A stretch of 64,000 bases of DNA from Haloarcula rara. GTDB lineage: Archaea; Halobacteriota; Halobacteria; Halobacteriales; Haloarculaceae. The DNA lies in the NCBI RefSeq assembly GCF_029338235.1, contig NZ_CP119785.1, forward strand, positions 62,001 to 126,000, written 5' to 3'. Positions 49,060 through 57,949 of this stretch are shown here, piece by piece (position 1 is the stretch's first letter; each line of letters opens with the position of its first letter). Under the pieces are notes generated by a model. That model was not told where the DNA came from. It made no database searches and saw only the letters and a program-made list of their open reading frames with translations. Position numbers and translations under genes: made by a program.

Positions 49060-50235
49060 ATGACAGAGCAGGACATCTGCGTGATGGTTCCGACGATACG
49101 GAACCCCGAGTGTATGCGCGAATACTTCCAAAACGCCCGCGAGCACGGGTTCAACCTGGATAGGTTGTTCGTGGTCCTCATCACCGAGGACTTCTGTGAC
49201 AGCGAGTCCATGCAGGCGATACTCGACGAGGAGGGCGTCGACGGGACGGTCTTCGACGGCGAAGCGCGAGCGGAGTGGTACGACGAGCAGGGCATTTCGG
49301 AGTTCTCGCATCTCGTTCCCGCAGCGAGTCACGCCCAGACCTCCTTCGGCCTGCTGTATCTCTGGGCCCACGACTACGACTACGGCGTCTTCATCGACGA
49401 CGACACCGCGCCCCACGAGGCCGTCGACTTCTTCGGCACCCACATGGATAACCTCGCCTTCGAGGGCGAAATCGAGCGGGTCCAGTCCGACGAGAACTGG
49501 GTGAACGTCCTCTACCAGAACGAGGACAACCACGGCCTCTACCCGCGTGGCTACCCCTACGCGGCGATGGACGAGACCGTCGAGACCGACACCGCCGACG
49601 TCGAGCGCGTCGTCGCCTCGCAGGGCCTCTGGACGAACGTCCCGGACCTGGACGCCGTCCGTATCCTGATGGACGGCGACTTGGAGGGCCAGGCCCAGAC
49701 CCGCACCTCGGCGGCGGACTTCGACGGCGACTTCGTCGCCGCCGACGGGCACTACCTCACCGTCTGCTCGATGAACCTGGCCTTCCGTCGGGAGGTCGTC
49801 CCCGCGTTCTACCAGCTCCCGATGGACGACAACGAGTGGGGCGTGGGCCGGTTCGACGACATCTGGTCGGGCCTGTTCCTCAAACGCGCCTGCGACGTGC
49901 TGGGCGGGAAGATATACAACGGCGACCCGCTGTGTGAGCACAACAAGGCCCCGCGGTCGACGTTTTCGGACCTCACGAACGAGGTTCACGGGCTCGAACT
50001 CAACGAACACGTCTGGGAAGAGGTCGACGCCGTGGGCGACGACGCCGACTCCTACCGCGAGGTCTTCCAGGCGATGGCCGACCGGCTCGCCGAAGGGGAC
50101 TACGAGGACTGGGAGAACGGCGCCTTCCTCAACCACTGCGGCGAGTACATGCGCGACTGGCTCGACTGCCTGACCGCGCTGGAGACAGCGACCCCAGAAG
50201 CCCCCGAGCCGGCACCCCCGGCGGCCGACGACTAG
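49060..50235 (+). CDS. GT75-like (reversibly glycosylated polypeptide/UDP-arabinopyranose mutase) protein
   Basis: A 391-residue GT-A fold protein. The N-terminal strand is CVMVPTIRNPECMREYFQNAREHG, and YGVFIDDDTAPHEAV (near 108-122) is the D-D-D motif that binds the metal-nucleotide sugar in the plant RGP family. GHYLTVCSMNLAFRREVVPAFYQLPMD and RFDDIWSGLFLKRACDVLGG are typical GT75 segments. Plant members interconvert UDP-arabinopyranose and -furanose. The tail is acidic and Pro/Ala-rich. It lies directly before the iron transporter genes and its promoter carries two iron boxes, which is unusual for a sugar enzyme. Confidence 0.78.
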   Translation: MTEQDICVMVPTIRNPECMREYFQNAREHGFNLDRLFVVLITEDFCDSESMQAILDEEGVDGTVFDGEARAEWYDEQGISEFSHLVPAASHAQTSFGLLYLWAHDYDYGVFIDDDTAPHEAVDFFGTHMDNLAFEGEIERVQSDENWVNVLYQNEDNHGLYPRGYPYAAMDETVETDTADVERVVASQGLWTNVPDLDAVRILMDGDLEGQAQTRTSAADFDGDFVAADGHYLTVCSMNLAFRREVVPAFYQLPMDDNEWGVGRFDDIWSGLFLKRACDVLGGKIYNGDPLCEHNKAPRSTFSDLTNEVHGLELNEHVWEEVDAVGDDADSYREVFQAMADRLAEGDYEDWENGAFLNHCGEYMRDWLDCLTALETATPEAPEPAPPAADD

Positions 50236-50249
50236 AAAACGCAAACCAT

Positions 50250-50263
50250 TTAGGCAAACCTAA
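50250..50263 (+). promoter_or_regulatory. Iron-repressor-like box over the iron-transporter promoter
   Basis: TTAGGCAAACCTAA is a good TTAGG-N4-CCTAA match. CATTTAGG, which overlaps it, is about 30 bases before ATG 50281 and would be the TATA element of a leaderless transcript. The operon therefore appears repressed in iron-replete cells. Confidence 0.8.
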
Positions 50264-50280
50264 AACATACTCAACCAACC

Positions 50281-51429
50281 ATGACTGACTCAAACCACGG
50301 TTCCTCCCGACGACGGTTCCTCGCATTGGGCGGGGCGACCGCTGCCGGCTCGCTCGCCGGCTGTTTCGGCCTGTTCAGCGACGACAGCAACCAGGTGGGC
50401 GTCTCGCTCTCGGACTTCCGGGGCTCGGGCCCGCTGGTCGAATCCCGCGGTGAACCGGGCGGAACTTCCATCGAGGACCTCCCGCCGCTCGAAGGAGAAA
50501 TCACCGTCTATCTTGGCGGTGGCGAGGGCGGTCTCTACGTCGACCTCTTCGACCTGTTCGAGCAGGCCTACGACGACTTCTCCGTGAACCACCGACTCGA
50601 TGCCTCGTCCAGCCTCGCAAACCAGATAATCGAGGAGAACGACGCCGGCGCGACGCAGGCCGACGTGTTCATGTCCGTCGACGCTGGCTCGCTCGGCGCC
50701 GTCGCCAAAGCCGGCGCGACCCAGTCCCTGCCCAGCGAGGCACTGGACGCGGTTCCCGGGAGCTTCCAGGACGGCGACGGCCGCTGGGTCGGCTTCGCCG
50801 GCCGCGCCCGAGCGATTCCGTACAACTCGGACCAGCTCTCCGAGTCCGATATCCCAGATAAGGTAAGCGAGTTCCCGGACACCGGGGCGCTGGAGGGGAC
50901 GATGGGATGGGCACCCACCTACGGTGCCTTCCAGTCCTTTATTACCGCGATGCGGCTCAACAGGGACGACGACGCCGCCCGCTCGTGGCTGGAATCGATG
51001 CAGGACCACGGCGTCACCGAGTACGACAACGAGTTCGCCGTCTCGAACAACACCGCGGACGGCGAACTGGCCGCCGGCTTTGCGAACCACTACTACGCAC
51101 TGCGGGTCCGCTCTGGTCGTTCGAACGCCCCCCTCGACCTGTACTTCACCGAGGGTGACGCGGGCGCGCTGGTCAACGTCTCTGGCATGTCGATTCTCGA
51201 CGGGACCCAGAAGGCCGAACTCGCCGAGAACCTCGCCCGGCACGTCCTCTCAGCGGAAGCACAGGAGTTCTTCGCCACCCGGACGTTCGCCTATCCGATG
51301 ATATCGGGTGTGTCGCCGGTCGGAGACCTCCCCTCTATCGACGACCTGAATCCGCCGGATATCGACCTCACAGAACTCGCTGACGTGCAGGGGACAGTCG
51401 ACCTGATGGAAGAGGCCGGCGTCCTCTGA
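50281..51429 (+). CDS. Iron(III) ABC transporter substrate-binding lipoprotein
   Basis: A 382-residue periplasmic-binding-fold protein. It has a Tat-type signal (SRRRFLALGGATAAG) followed by a lipobox (SLAGC, Cys near residue 25), so it is exported folded and lipid-anchored. The mature part is of FbpA type: ITVYLGGGEGGLYVDLFDLFEQAYDDF (start of the binding fold), DVFMSVDAGSLGAVAKAG, and FANHYYALRVRSG, whose Tyr pair is typical of ferric-ion ligands. It captures ferric iron or a chelate outside the cell. It is the first gene of a five-gene operon and lies under an iron box. Confidence 0.92.
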   Translation: MTDSNHGSSRRRFLALGGATAAGSLAGCFGLFSDDSNQVGVSLSDFRGSGPLVESRGEPGGTSIEDLPPLEGEITVYLGGGEGGLYVDLFDLFEQAYDDFSVNHRLDASSSLANQIIEENDAGATQADVFMSVDAGSLGAVAKAGATQSLPSEALDAVPGSFQDGDGRWVGFAGRARAIPYNSDQLSESDIPDKVSEFPDTGALEGTMGWAPTYGAFQSFITAMRLNRDDDAARSWLESMQDHGVTEYDNEFAVSNNTADGELAAGFANHYYALRVRSGRSNAPLDLYFTEGDAGALVNVSGMSILDGTQKAELAENLARHVLSAEAQEFFATRTFAYPMISGVSPVGDLPSIDDLNPPDIDLTELADVQGTVDLMEEAGVL

Positions 51430-51430
51430 A

Positions 51431-53044
51431 ATGGGCGCAAGCGACCGCTGGGACCGAATTCGGAGGATAGCGAGTGTCGCAGACCGCGACGCCGACGAGC
51501 CGACGGTCCTGGCCGTCGTCGTGTTGGCCATTTCGCTCCTCTTGCTCTCACCAGTCGCCTGGGTGCTCATTCACGCAGGCGAGATGGAGACCGGCCGGAT
51601 AATCGACCTGCTCGCACGTGAGACCACGACGGCGGTGACGGTCAACACGCTCGTCCTCGTTGCTGCCGTCACTGCGCTGTCAGTCGCAATCGGCGTCCCG
51701 CTAGCGCTGCTTACGGTCCAGACTGACCTCCCGTTCAAGCGGTTCTGGACCGTCACCGCCGCGCTCCCGCTCGTGGTGCCCAGTTACATCGGCGCGTTCG
51801 CGTTCGTCTCGGCTTTTGGCCCACGCGGCGAGCTGGCGGACCTGCTCGCGCCGCTCGGTATCGAGTCGATACCGACTATCTACGGGCTCCCTGGTGCAGT
51901 CCTCGTGTTGACGCTGTTTACCTACCCCTATGTCTTCCTGACGACGCGAGCGTCACTCATCTCTTTCGACGGGACGGTCGTCGAGGCTGCTCGCACCCTG
52001 AACGCGAGCCGCTGGGACGCGTTCAAGCGCGTCACACTCCCCCAGATTCTGCCGGGTATCGCCGCCGGCGCACTGCTGGTCGCGCTGTATACGCTCTCCG
52101 ATTTCGGGACACCTGCGATCATGCGGTACGACGTGTTCACGCGCATGATTTTTATCGAAGAGCAGTCCCGGAATATCGACGCTGCCGCCGTCCTCTCACT
52201 GCTCTTGCTCGTCATGGCGATGGCCATCCTCGCCGTCGAGTCTCGCATCGGCGCCAGCCGCGACGGCGCGTACGTCTCCAGCGGGGACCGCCGGGCCGGC
52301 GAGATACAACTGGGCTACTGGAAACTGCCCGCGATGGGCTTCTGTGCTCTCATCGCCACGCTCTGTCTGGCGCTGCCAATCGGCATCCTCGGACTCTGGC
52401 TGGTCCGGTCGACAGGGGCGGCGCCGGAGGGGTTCGTCTTCGAGGCCCAGCACGTCACGAACTCGGTCACGCTCGCGGCCGGCGCGGCCGCGCTCTGTGT
52501 CGTCCTCGCGCTCCCCATCGCCTACCTCTCGGCCCGGGGCGACGGGACGCTCTCCTCGCTGCCCGAGCGGGTGTCCTACGTCGGCTACGCCGTCCCCGGC
52601 GTCGTCATCGGGCTCTCGCTCATCTACCTCTCGCTACGTTTCGTCCCGTTCCTCTATCAGAGCCTCTTCGTGCTCGTGTTCGCCTACGTCGTCCGCTTTC
52701 TCCCGCAGGCCGTCGGCACGACCGAGTCCTCGGTGCTGCAGGTCGACCCCAGCTACATCGAGGCGGCCCGCTCGCTGGGCTACGGGCCGATAACGTCGTT
52801 CCGGAAGGTCGTCCTGCCGCTGGTCGCGCCCGGTATCGCCGCCGGCGCCGCGCTCGTCTTCCTGACGACGATGAAAGAGCTGCCGGCGACGCTAATGTTA
52901 CGCCCTATCGGCTTCGAGACCATCGTAACGTACATCTGGCTGGTCCGCGGAGCAGCATATCAAGGACAGGCGGCCGTCCCGGCGCTGATTCTCGTCGGCG
53001 TCTCGGGACTCTCGATGCTCATCATCCTCAGACAGGAGGCCTAA
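51431..53044 (+). CDS. Iron(III) ABC transporter permease
   Basis: A 537-residue fused permease with about twelve transmembrane helices and two BPD-transport domains. The EAA loops that dock to the ATPase are visible twice: EAARTLNASRWDAFKRVTLPQILPGI and EAARSLGYGPITSFRKVVLPLVAPGI. The architecture matches FbpB-type ferric permeases. It begins one base after the binding-protein stop and ends one base before the ATPase start, so translation is coupled. Confidence 0.93.
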   Translation: MGASDRWDRIRRIASVADRDADEPTVLAVVVLAISLLLLSPVAWVLIHAGEMETGRIIDLLARETTTAVTVNTLVLVAAVTALSVAIGVPLALLTVQTDLPFKRFWTVTAALPLVVPSYIGAFAFVSAFGPRGELADLLAPLGIESIPTIYGLPGAVLVLTLFTYPYVFLTTRASLISFDGTVVEAARTLNASRWDAFKRVTLPQILPGIAAGALLVALYTLSDFGTPAIMRYDVFTRMIFIEEQSRNIDAAAVLSLLLLVMAMAILAVESRIGASRDGAYVSSGDRRAGEIQLGYWKLPAMGFCALIATLCLALPIGILGLWLVRSTGAAPEGFVFEAQHVTNSVTLAAGAAALCVVLALPIAYLSARGDGTLSSLPERVSYVGYAVPGVVIGLSLIYLSLRFVPFLYQSLFVLVFAYVVRFLPQAVGTTESSVLQVDPSYIEAARSLGYGPITSFRKVVLPLVAPGIAAGAALVFLTTMKELPATLMLRPIGFETIVTYIWLVRGAAYQGQAAVPALILVGVSGLSMLIILRQEA

Positions 53045-53045
53045 C

Positions 53046-54179
53046 ATGGGAACACAGAAACCATCACAGCGGATTTCCGAGTTCGAAACGGTAGAGACGG
53101 CGGTCGACGACCCGGAGCGGACCGTCCTCTCTATCGACGGCGTGTCGAAGGATTACGGCCGTGAGACCGCCGTCGAGGAGCTCTCCCTGTCGGTCAAGGA
53201 CGGGGAGCTACTGACCCTTCTGGGGCCCTCCGGCTGTGGGAAGACGACCACGCTCCGGATGATTGCCGGGCTCGAAGAACCGTCTGCGGGCTCTATCACC
53301 ATCGCCGGGGAGACAGTGACCGCCGACGCGGACGGCCCCTACAAAAAGCCCGAAGAGCGCGACGTGGGCATCGTCTTCCAGGACTACGCCCTCTTTCCGC
53401 ATCTCACCGTCGGCGAGAACATCGCCTTCGGACTCGACGAACTCGAAAGCGACGAGACAGACGCCAGGGTCGCCGAGCTGCTGGAACTCGTCGATCTCGA
53501 GGCACACGAGGAGAAGATGCCCAGCCAGCTCTCGGGCGGCCAGCAACAGCGGGTCGCGCTGGCCCGGTCGCTGGCCCCCGAGCCGGACGTCCTCCTGCTC
53601 GACGAGCCGTTCTCCAACCTCGACGTCCGCCTGCGCGTCGAGATGCGCGAGGAGGTCCGACGCATCCTCAAGCGGGCCGGCGTCACCGCCATCTCCGTGA
53701 CCCACGACCAGGAGGAGGCCCTCTCTATCAGCGACCGCGTCGCAATCATGAACGACGGCGACATCGCCCAGGTGGGCAACCCCGGCGAGGTGTTCGAGAA
53801 CCCCGAGAGTCGCTTCGTCGCGAGCTTCCTCGGGCAGGCGAGTTTCCTCTCGGCACGGGTCACCGACAGGCTCGAGACCGGGCTGGGCAGTTTCGGTCTC
53901 GAACTACTCAACGGCCCAATCGAGGCATACGACGGCGCGATGATAGACGTGCTGGTGCGCCCGGACGACCTGCAGGCGATGCCGACCAGCGAGCCGAAAG
54001 CCGACGGCTACGTCGTCCACCGCCAGTACAACGGCCCCAACTTCATCTACCGGGTCGAGCTGCACAGCGGCGACGTGGTCCACTGTATGCACAACCACGT
54101 CGAGACGTTCGAGGCCGGCCAGCCGGTCGAGGTCGACCTCGTCGCCGACCACGAACTGGCCTGGTATCCCGCCGAATGA
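53046..54179 (+). CDS. Iron(III) ABC transporter ATP-binding protein
   Basis: A 377-residue ATPase. Walker A is LLGPSGCGKTTTLRMIAGLEEP, the Q-loop FQDYALFPHLTVGENIAFGL, the signature LSGGQQQRVALARSLA, and Walker B DVLLLDEPFSNLD. The switch His is VTHDQEEALSISDRVAIM. A C-terminal TOBE-like domain (about 280-377) follows. It powers ferric-ion uptake with the preceding permease. Its last codons overlap the next gene start (ATGA), so the glycosyltransferase is part of the same operon. Confidence 0.95.
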   Translation: MGTQKPSQRISEFETVETAVDDPERTVLSIDGVSKDYGRETAVEELSLSVKDGELLTLLGPSGCGKTTTLRMIAGLEEPSAGSITIAGETVTADADGPYKKPEERDVGIVFQDYALFPHLTVGENIAFGLDELESDETDARVAELLELVDLEAHEEKMPSQLSGGQQQRVALARSLAPEPDVLLLDEPFSNLDVRLRVEMREEVRRILKRAGVTAISVTHDQEEALSISDRVAIMNDGDIAQVGNPGEVFENPESRFVASFLGQASFLSARVTDRLETGLGSFGLELLNGPIEAYDGAMIDVLVRPDDLQAMPTSEPKADGYVVHRQYNGPNFIYRVELHSGDVVHCMHNHVETFEAGQPVEVDLVADHELAWYPAE

Positions 54180-56188
54180 CTCGCCTGCGGCGACCCCGTG
54201 TACAGGCGGCGCTCGTCGCGCTCCTCGGCGGGGTCGTCGTCTACACACTCGCACACGTCGTTTTTCCGTACCACACGAGCAACCACGACGAAGCGGTCTA
54301 CCTCCAGCAGGCCGCGATGTTGCTTGAAGGGCAGCTCTATCTCAGACCGCCCGTCGACGGCCCGTTCCGGCCGTGGTTCTTCGTCGAGAGCGGGCAGGGT
54401 CTGTACTCGAAGTACACCCCACCGACGGCGGCGATGTTCGCCGTCGGGAAGCTGCTGGGCGGGTATCGAATCGCGCTCGGCCTCATCGCGACCGGGGCGC
54501 TGGTCGGGACCTACCACACCGTCCGGGAGGCCTTCGACGCACGGACCGGCGTCCTCGCGACGGTACTGATGCTCGCCTCCCCGCTGTTCGTCGTTGAAGC
54601 CTCGATATTCCTCTCGTACGTGCCGGCGCTGTTCTGGAATCTCACCTTCGCGGCGTCGTACCTCCACGCCGACCGGACCGGGAGCCGCCGGACCGCGACA
54701 CTCGCGGGGCTGGCCGTCGGTATCGCTTTCTTCACGCGGCCGTACACGGCGGTGCTGTTTGCGACGCCGTTTATATTGCACGCGCTCTGGACGCTCCGCG
54801 AGCAGGGGCGAGCGGTCCTCGACCGGGTCGGGCTGACCGCGCTGTTCGGCCTGGTCGGCGTCGCGGTCACGCTGGGATACAACGCCGTCCTGACCGGCCA
54901 CCCGACCGTCTTCCCCTACCAGGCGTTTGCGCCGCTTGACGGGCTGGGATTTGGCTACCGTGAGATTGCGGGCTATTCGCGGACCTTCACGCCACAGCTG
55001 TCGTTGCGGGCCAACGCGGAGGTGCTGTGGCTGTTCGCGACGGAGTGGGTCGTCGCCGGTCCGCTCGGGATACTCGCCGCACTGGTGGGACTCCGGACGG
55101 TCCGCAGGCGTGGATTCGACGACCGCCAGCTCGCGCTCGCCGGCGTCGGACTGAGCGTCCCCCTGGGGAACCTACTCTTCTGGGGGAACCTGAACATCCT
55201 CGGTGCGCTCGCGGACCCCTCGGACGGACTCGTCTCCTCCTTCGGGCCCTACTACCACACCGACCTGCTCGTCCCGGTCGTCGCCTTCGGCGCCGTCGGC
55301 CTGCTTGCCGCCGTCGCGTGGGCCCGCGAGACGCTGCCGAACCAAGTGAGCGCCGACCGGGCGAGGCCGGCCGTGACCGCGCTGTTGCTCGTTGGCGCGG
55401 CACTCGCTGGCAGCGTCGCCGTCGCCGCCGTCGCTGCGCCGGTCGAGGAGAACTACGACGTGACCCGGCAGTACGAACAGACCTACGAGCCCTTCGACGG
55501 CCGGGAGCTGGACGACAGCGTCGTCTTCCTCCCGCGGACCTACGGCAACTGGCTCAATCACCCGTTTCAAATGCTTCGCAACGACCCCGAGTTCGACGGC
55601 GAGACGGTGTATGCCATGCAGCGCCAGCAGTTCGCCGTCGTCGACAGCTATCCCGACCGGAGCTACTACCGCTACGTCTACCGGGGCCAGTGGGCGCCGT
55701 TCCTGGGCCAGTCGGTCGAGCCGCGGCTCCAGCGGGTCCGGGTCACGAGCGGAGAGGCTGTGACCACGGAGATAACTGCCACAGTGCCCGAAGCCGCGGA
55801 GTCGGTCACCGTCCAGATACACAACGGGACGGCAAACACCAGCGCGAACGAGTACACCACCACGCCCGACGTGACGCGACTCTCCTTGCGGCTTGACACC
55901 GATGCGAACCGGAGCCGGCTCAGCGGTGACGCCATCGAGGACAGTATCGGCGTCCCGACACCGGAGCGGGGCACTGTGACGGTCGTCGCCTTCGTGGATT
56001 ACGGCGCAGACAGAGCGGTAAAGTACCGCTGGGCCCTGCCGGTAAACGAGACGGCCACGGGCGTGCGAGCACTGACGCCACGGATGGAGGTGTGCTGGTC
56101 CGAGCGGCTCTGTGGCGGGCAGGCCGCCTACGTACCCGGAAGCCACGGCGACGAAATCACACTCGACGCAGAGGTGAGACAAGGATGA
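54176..56188 (+). CDS. GT-C membrane glycosyltransferase (GT39/ArnT-like)
   Basis: A 670-residue protein. The first 430 residues hold ten or more transmembrane helices, and the first external loop has SNHDEAVYLQQAAMLL, the acidic pair (DE) used by GT-C enzymes to bind polyprenyl-phosphate sugars. The remaining 230 residues are an extracellular beta-rich domain (EPRLQRVRVTSGEAVTTEITATVPEAAESVTVQIHNGT). It probably transfers a sugar from a lipid carrier to a protein or lipid outside the cell. Its start overlaps the iron ATPase stop by four bases, and its stop overlaps the next gene. Link to iron control is thus direct. Confidence 0.82.
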   Translation: MTRLRRPRVQAALVALLGGVVVYTLAHVVFPYHTSNHDEAVYLQQAAMLLEGQLYLRPPVDGPFRPWFFVESGQGLYSKYTPPTAAMFAVGKLLGGYRIALGLIATGALVGTYHTVREAFDARTGVLATVLMLASPLFVVEASIFLSYVPALFWNLTFAASYLHADRTGSRRTATLAGLAVGIAFFTRPYTAVLFATPFILHALWTLREQGRAVLDRVGLTALFGLVGVAVTLGYNAVLTGHPTVFPYQAFAPLDGLGFGYREIAGYSRTFTPQLSLRANAEVLWLFATEWVVAGPLGILAALVGLRTVRRRGFDDRQLALAGVGLSVPLGNLLFWGNLNILGALADPSDGLVSSFGPYYHTDLLVPVVAFGAVGLLAAVAWARETLPNQVSADRARPAVTALLLVGAALAGSVAVAAVAAPVEENYDVTRQYEQTYEPFDGRELDDSVVFLPRTYGNWLNHPFQMLRNDPEFDGETVYAMQRQQFAVVDSYPDRSYYRYVYRGQWAPFLGQSVEPRLQRVRVTSGEAVTTEITATVPEAAESVTVQIHNGTANTSANEYTTTPDVTRLSLRLDTDANRSRLSGDAIEDSIGVPTPERGTVTVVAFVDYGADRAVKYRWALPVNETATGVRALTPRMEVCWSERLCGGQAAYVPGSHGDEITLDAEVRQG

Positions 56189-56721
56189 AAGAACTCGACA
56201 GACGCGACGTGTTGACAGCGCTCGGCGCGGCCGGCATCACCGTCGGCGGCGGCGCGGCGCTGCTCGAATGGGCTGGCAACGACGAGGAGGGCGAGCCGCT
56301 CGTGACCGGCCACGACCGGGCCACGTTACACGCGGTCGCGAGGACCGTCTACCCCAGCGAGGTCAGCGGCGTAGCATCGTTCGTCGACGGCTATATGTCC
56401 CGGCGGTTGCGGGCCGACACGGACCGCGCCGACCGCGTCCTCGACGCGCTGTCGGAGCTGAACAGCTACGCGCTGGAGTGGGAAGACGCCAGCTTTCCCG
56501 ACCTCGAGCCGGTGAAACGGGACGCGACGCTCCGGGCGATGGGCGTCGCCGAGGCCGACCCGATTCCCGACGGCGCGCCCCGGGAACGCGTGCGCTACTA
56601 TCTGGTCAACGAACTGGTGTACGGGCTCTATAGCTCGCCCACCGGCGGGGAGCTCGTCGGTATCGAGAACCCGCAGGGCCACCCCGGCGGGACCGAGAGC
56701 TACCAGCAGCCGCCCGAGTGA
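56185..56721 (+). CDS. Gluconate dehydrogenase subunit 3-like Tat protein
   Basis: A 178-residue exported protein. The N-terminus MKELDRRDVLTALGAAGITVGGGAALLEW is a Tat signal with a twin Arg. The mature part matches the small subunit 3 of gluconate 2-dehydrogenases: TLHAVARTVYPSEVSGVASFVDGYM, then helices and GTESYQQPPE at the end. Such subunits help export the large flavoprotein, but no GMC oxidoreductase partner is in the window. Its ATG overlaps the preceding stop (ATGA). It is the last gene of the iron operon. Confidence 0.75.
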   Translation: MKELDRRDVLTALGAAGITVGGGAALLEWAGNDEEGEPLVTGHDRATLHAVARTVYPSEVSGVASFVDGYMSRRLRADTDRADRVLDALSELNSYALEWEDASFPDLEPVKRDATLRAMGVAEADPIPDGAPRERVRYYLVNELVYGLYSSPTGGELVGIENPQGHPGGTESYQQPPE

Positions 56722-56744
56722 CGAATCCGTCGCCGCTGTGGCCC

Positions 56745-57848
56745 TCAGGGCTCCGCGAAGTCTTTAAAGAGCAGGAGGTCGGCTTTGATGCTGATATCCG
56801 CTCGCCCGCTCAGGGAGCGCGCGTCCGCCGGGGGCTCGTCTGTGTGCACCAACAGTTCGTCGCTCTCGGAGAACCCGACGTACAGTGTGTCGCCGGGCGA
56901 GAGCGACGTCAGCAGGGCCCCGTTCTTCCTGGCCTGATCGTCTTCGAGTTCGACCGTCGCATCGGCGGGCACCATCCCGTTTTTCATCGACAGGACGAAG
57001 ACGGCGCCATCGGACCGAACCGACGCTTCGAACTGCACACCGTCGGACCGGGCTGTCTCGAGCCACGTGGGTACGGAGAGGTCTGTCTCGCCGACGTCGG
57101 ACAACGTGGTCGTCATCGACTGGTCGGTCGACTCCCCGGACTCCCCTTCAGTGACATCGAAGGTGAACTCACGGATGTAGCCCTCTTCTGTGACGGTGAG
57201 CGTCGCGTCGTAGCTACTGATCGTGTTGGAGATCCTCTCATCCCCCGTGTCTACTTCGTCGGACTCGTATCTGACCGCCGGGCCGTCGTCCGTCTCGACG
57301 ACCGTCTCGGCGGGGCCCCAGACGGTCTCCAGGAAAACGAAGGTATCGCCCAGAGTGGCGACTCCGCCAGTCCCGCCGACCGGGTCCTCTATTCGGTAGG
57401 CCGTCTGGTCGCCTTTCTCTACTCGGACGTACTCGACATCCTCGTCGGCTGGGACCCAGCTCTGCTGTGTCACCAGCTGACCGCGATACTCTGAGAAGAG
57501 ATTACCCTCGTCGTCGAACTTTTCGACATCCGTTGTGGCCAAACTCCCGTGCGTGCTCTCGGTCGTCCGGGTGGCCGAGCCGGCTGCCTCCACTTTCTCT
57601 TGGTGAGCAAACCGCAACGTCTCGTTCTCGACGCCTGACTCGCTCGTCCCGGAGGGGTAGTCGAATTCGACCGCCCCGGAACCATCCACCGTATCGCTCC
57701 CTGGGCTGTCCGTGGGTTGCTGCTCGGCGTCGGTTCCGGGTGCTGTCTCGGTGGGTGCGCCGTCGCCGCCACAGCCGGCCAGCGCGGCACAGGCCCCCGC
57801 GCCCACCGTCAGTAGTGCGCGTCGAGTGAATATTGCTTGTTTACTCAT
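56745..57848 (-). CDS. Secreted haloarchaeal lipoprotein
   Basis: A 367-residue lipoprotein. The signal TRRALLTVGAGACAALAGC has a twin Arg and a lipobox, with Cys near residue 26. A Thr/Pro/Ser-rich linker follows, then a beta-rich domain with two repeats (TLRFAHQEKVEAAGSATRTTES, RYESDEVDTGDERISNTISSYDATLTV). It resembles haloarchaeal DUF7537/LolA-like lipoproteins (unverified). CTATATAC near 57867 is its promoter. It converges with the iron operon and has no iron box; the role is unknown. Confidence 0.75.
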   Translation of the reverse strand: MSKQAIFTRRALLTVGAGACAALAGCGGDGAPTETAPGTDAEQQPTDSPGSDTVDGSGAVEFDYPSGTSESGVENETLRFAHQEKVEAAGSATRTTESTHGSLATTDVEKFDDEGNLFSEYRGQLVTQQSWVPADEDVEYVRVEKGDQTAYRIEDPVGGTGGVATLGDTFVFLETVWGPAETVVETDDGPAVRYESDEVDTGDERISNTISSYDATLTVTEEGYIREFTFDVTEGESGESTDQSMTTTLSDVGETDLSVPTWLETARSDGVQFEASVRSDGAVFVLSMKNGMVPADATVELEDDQARKNGALLTSLSPGDTLYVGFSESDELLVHTDEPPADARSLSGRADISIKADLLLFKDFAEP

Positions 57849-57949
57849 GTAAATTTATCTGAGTATATAGCCTTGATAAATGTTCTGCATGCCGCGAGGG
57901 AATCCCCGTTCACGGATTCGAGAGTGACCCGGCGTCACCCAGTATGGCG

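Noticed and set aside
56722..56760. GGGCTCCGCG repeat of the phrase found in the tRNA-like gene
   Set aside because: Only about ten bases are shared and lie inside the converging gene ends; it is likely chance in GC-rich DNA.
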